Positions 5,553-6,851 of a stretch of DNA of 6,851 nucleotides are shown in pieces (position 1 is the stretch's first letter; every line of letters begins with the position of its first letter). This DNA comes from VAYN01 sp964540905 (GTDB lineage Bacteria; Actinomycetota; Thermoleophilia; Solirubrobacterales; 70-9): contig CAZIOS010000052.1 in the NCBI GenBank assembly GCA_964540905.1, forward strand, positions 1 to 6,851, written 5' to 3'. The notes beneath the pieces are model-generated. The model had not been told where the DNA came from and searched no databases. It was given only the letters and a program-made list of their open reading frames with translations. The position numbers and the translations under genes were made by a program.

Positions 5553-6731
5553 CTACCCGCGGCGCTCGTCCATGGCGACCAGCCACAGAGCGAGCGACAG
5601 CTCGGCGCCGCAGGCGGATATCGGGCGTTCGATCAGGTCCTCGGTCAGCTGCAGGCGCTTGGCGACGGTGGCGCGATTGACTCGCAGCGCCGCAGCGGCG
5701 GAGCTGACGTTCTGGCCGGCGGCGAAGTAGGCGCGCAGGGTCTCGCGCAGGGTGGCGCCGCCGTCGCGCTCGGCCGCCAGCGGCTCGAGGTAGAGCTTGC
5801 GCAGGGAGGTGGCGAGAAGATCCTCCATCAGTACGGTCGCCGGCAGGGCCACCTCGGCATAGCGAACGGCCACCTCGTCGCGTCGTAGGGCGACGGGCAG
5901 AGCCGCCATCGCCTGGCGGTGGCTGAGCCGCCATCCCGAAATTCCCTCCCCCGGCTCCCCGATCGCGAGAGCCAACTCGGGTCCCTGGGCGCCTCGAGCC
6001 AGGCCGAGCGCCTCGCCGGCGTCCAGCGGCGTGCGGCGCCCCAGCCAGCCCCAGGTCAGGCCTTCCTCTCTTCGCTCCACGGCGAGCAGGCGTGCGTCGA
6101 GGACGCGGGCCAGGATCCCGAGCGCCTCCCCCGACCCCCGGGCGACCAGCGCCAGGTGCCAGCCCTCCAGCTCATAGTCCAGCTCGCTGACATCCAGCGG
6201 CTCGCCGGCCAGGAGTCTCTCGGCCAGCTCCGAGCGGCGCCGCTCGGCCGAATGCTGGCGTTGGTGCTCCTCCTCCCGGTAGGCGTCGGTGACGGCTGCC
6301 AGAAGGCGATCCAGGGGGGCTGCGAGGCGGCGCAGCAGCCGCTTCAACTCCGCGGGAGGGACCTTGCCCCCCGCCTCCTGGACCAGGAAGTCGCCAAGCA
6401 GCGAGTGACCGGCCACGTAGCGGCGCAGCACTGTGTCCAGGCCGACACCGACGCGAGCGGCGCGGCGGGCCTGGGAGAGCAGCTCCTCGGGGACCGCCGG
6501 CGGCTCGGTGCAGATCCCCTCGATCCCGTAGCCGATCCCCGCGCCGACCGCGGCACGCAGGCCCTGCAAGTACTCGGGACCGCCGCGGGCGGGCATCTCG
6601 GCCAGCGAGCGCATACGGGTCATCACCGCCTCCTCGATCTCCGGGGCGCGCCGGGCCAGCCGCTCGACCAGCTCGACGCGGCCCTTGATCTGCTCTGTCG
6701 CTCTGGCCGGCGCCGTCTCGCTACTTCCCAC
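5553..6731 (-). CDS. PucR/CdaR-family transcriptional regulator, 392 aa
   Basis: This is a cytoplasmic DNA-binding regulator of the PucR/CdaR type. The C-terminal part (about residues 328-370, LRETLRAYFAAGQNVSSAAAA then LRVNRATVAKRL) is the helix-turn-helix that defines the family (HTH_30). The middle (about 185-300, with SHRQAMAALPVA) corresponds to the GGDEF-like domain usually found before it. The N-terminal 150 residues are helical (EIEEAVMTRMRSL, VGVGLDTVLRRYVAGHSLLGDF) and resemble the RsbRD-like sensor region of many actinobacterial members. The length fits the family and no domain is broken. The start is a GTG, the first possible start after an in-frame TGA upstream. It has no clear Shine-Dalgarno sequence but overlaps the upstream gene's stop by 11 bases, which suggests translational coupling. 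Family members control purine, sugar-acid or other catabolic genes in different hosts; the ligand and targets here are unknown. It ends 139 bp before the large secreted gene on the same strand. Confidence 0.9.
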   Translation of the reverse strand: MGSSETAPARATEQIKGRVELVERLARRAPEIEEAVMTRMRSLAEMPARGGPEYLQGLRAAVGAGIGYGIEGICTEPPAVPEELLSQARRAARVGVGLDTVLRRYVAGHSLLGDFLVQEAGGKVPPAELKRLLRRLAAPLDRLLAAVTDAYREEEHQRQHSAERRRSELAERLLAGEPLDVSELDYELEGWHLALVARGSGEALGILARVLDARLLAVERREEGLTWGWLGRRTPLDAGEALGLARGAQGPELALAIGEPGEGISGWRLSHRQAMAALPVALRRDEVAVRYAEVALPATVLMEDLLATSLRKLYLEPLAAERDGGATLRETLRAYFAAGQNVSSAAAALRVNRATVAKRLQLTEDLIERPISACGAELSLALWLVAMDERRG

Positions 6732-6851
6732 GCACCCGACAGCTGCGCACCAGGACCGCGGAGATGGTGCGGCCGCCTTCGAAGCTCATCGAGGTTCGGG
6801 CGAAGGGGAACACGGCACCCGGGAAGCCCGCCGGGGCGGCACAGCTGGCGC
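6721..6851 (-). CDS. 3' end of an unidentified gene, cut by the window edge
   Basis: An open minus-strand frame enters from the right edge and runs 42 codons to a TAG at 6721-6723. Its third positions are almost all G or C and it reads like real protein, ending ISAVLVRSCRVRGK. It has no start codon in the window that would define a separate small gene. Its stop overlaps the GTG start of the PucR-family gene by 11 bases in a different frame, a layout typical of genes in one operon. I do not recognise the family from this fragment. Two cysteines (fragment residues 3 and 37) are present. Confidence 0.6.
   Translation of the reverse strand, partial: ASCAAPAGFPGAVFPFARTSMSFEGGRTISAVLVRSCRVRGK

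Overview
The window is GC-rich and every gene I can support lies on the minus strand. The best guess is an actinobacterium of the Thermoleophilia/Solirubrobacterales type. That guess rests on two protein styles in the large secreted gene that I associate with that group: FN3-like modules with a T-V-N-P-x-G ... F-E-Y signature, and blade repeats of the form S-V-S-C-x5-C-x-A-V-G. It is inference from family familiarity, not a database match.

In transcription order (right to left) the window holds five parts. (1) The last 42 codons of an unidentified gene cut by the right edge. (2) A PucR/CdaR-type transcriptional regulator whose GTG start overlaps that gene's stop by 11 bases. (3) A 139-bp gap with a 15-bp palindrome just upstream of a strong ribosome binding site. 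(4) A 1402-residue exported multidomain protein: signal peptide, acidic linker, metallopeptidase-like domain with an H-E-x-x-E motif, two FN3-like modules, a Cys-rich seven-bladed propeller, a third FN3-like module, and a second propeller. (5) A complete IS481-family insertion sequence of 1071 bp with 23-bp imperfect inverted ends and a perfect 6-bp target duplication. The left 126 bp are the sequence that lay directly downstream of the large gene before the insertion.

Two things stand out. First, the two propeller domains are encoded by 1070-bp direct repeats that I read as identical. The repeat limits match one complete propeller almost to the base, while the FN3 modules next to them are strongly diverged. 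This points to a very recent domain duplication or gene conversion, or to an assembly problem. Second, the IS inserted at a G-CTAG-G site that is the stop codon of the large gene. The target duplication leaves one TAG ending the large gene and a second TAG ending the transposase, which has no stop of its own. The IS therefore did not truncate the host gene, but it separated it from its original 3' flank.

Functionally, the regulator and the partial gene look like one transcription unit. The large secreted protein is next on the same strand and may or may not be controlled by the regulator. Its domains suggest an extracellular binding or processing role, but I cannot name a substrate.
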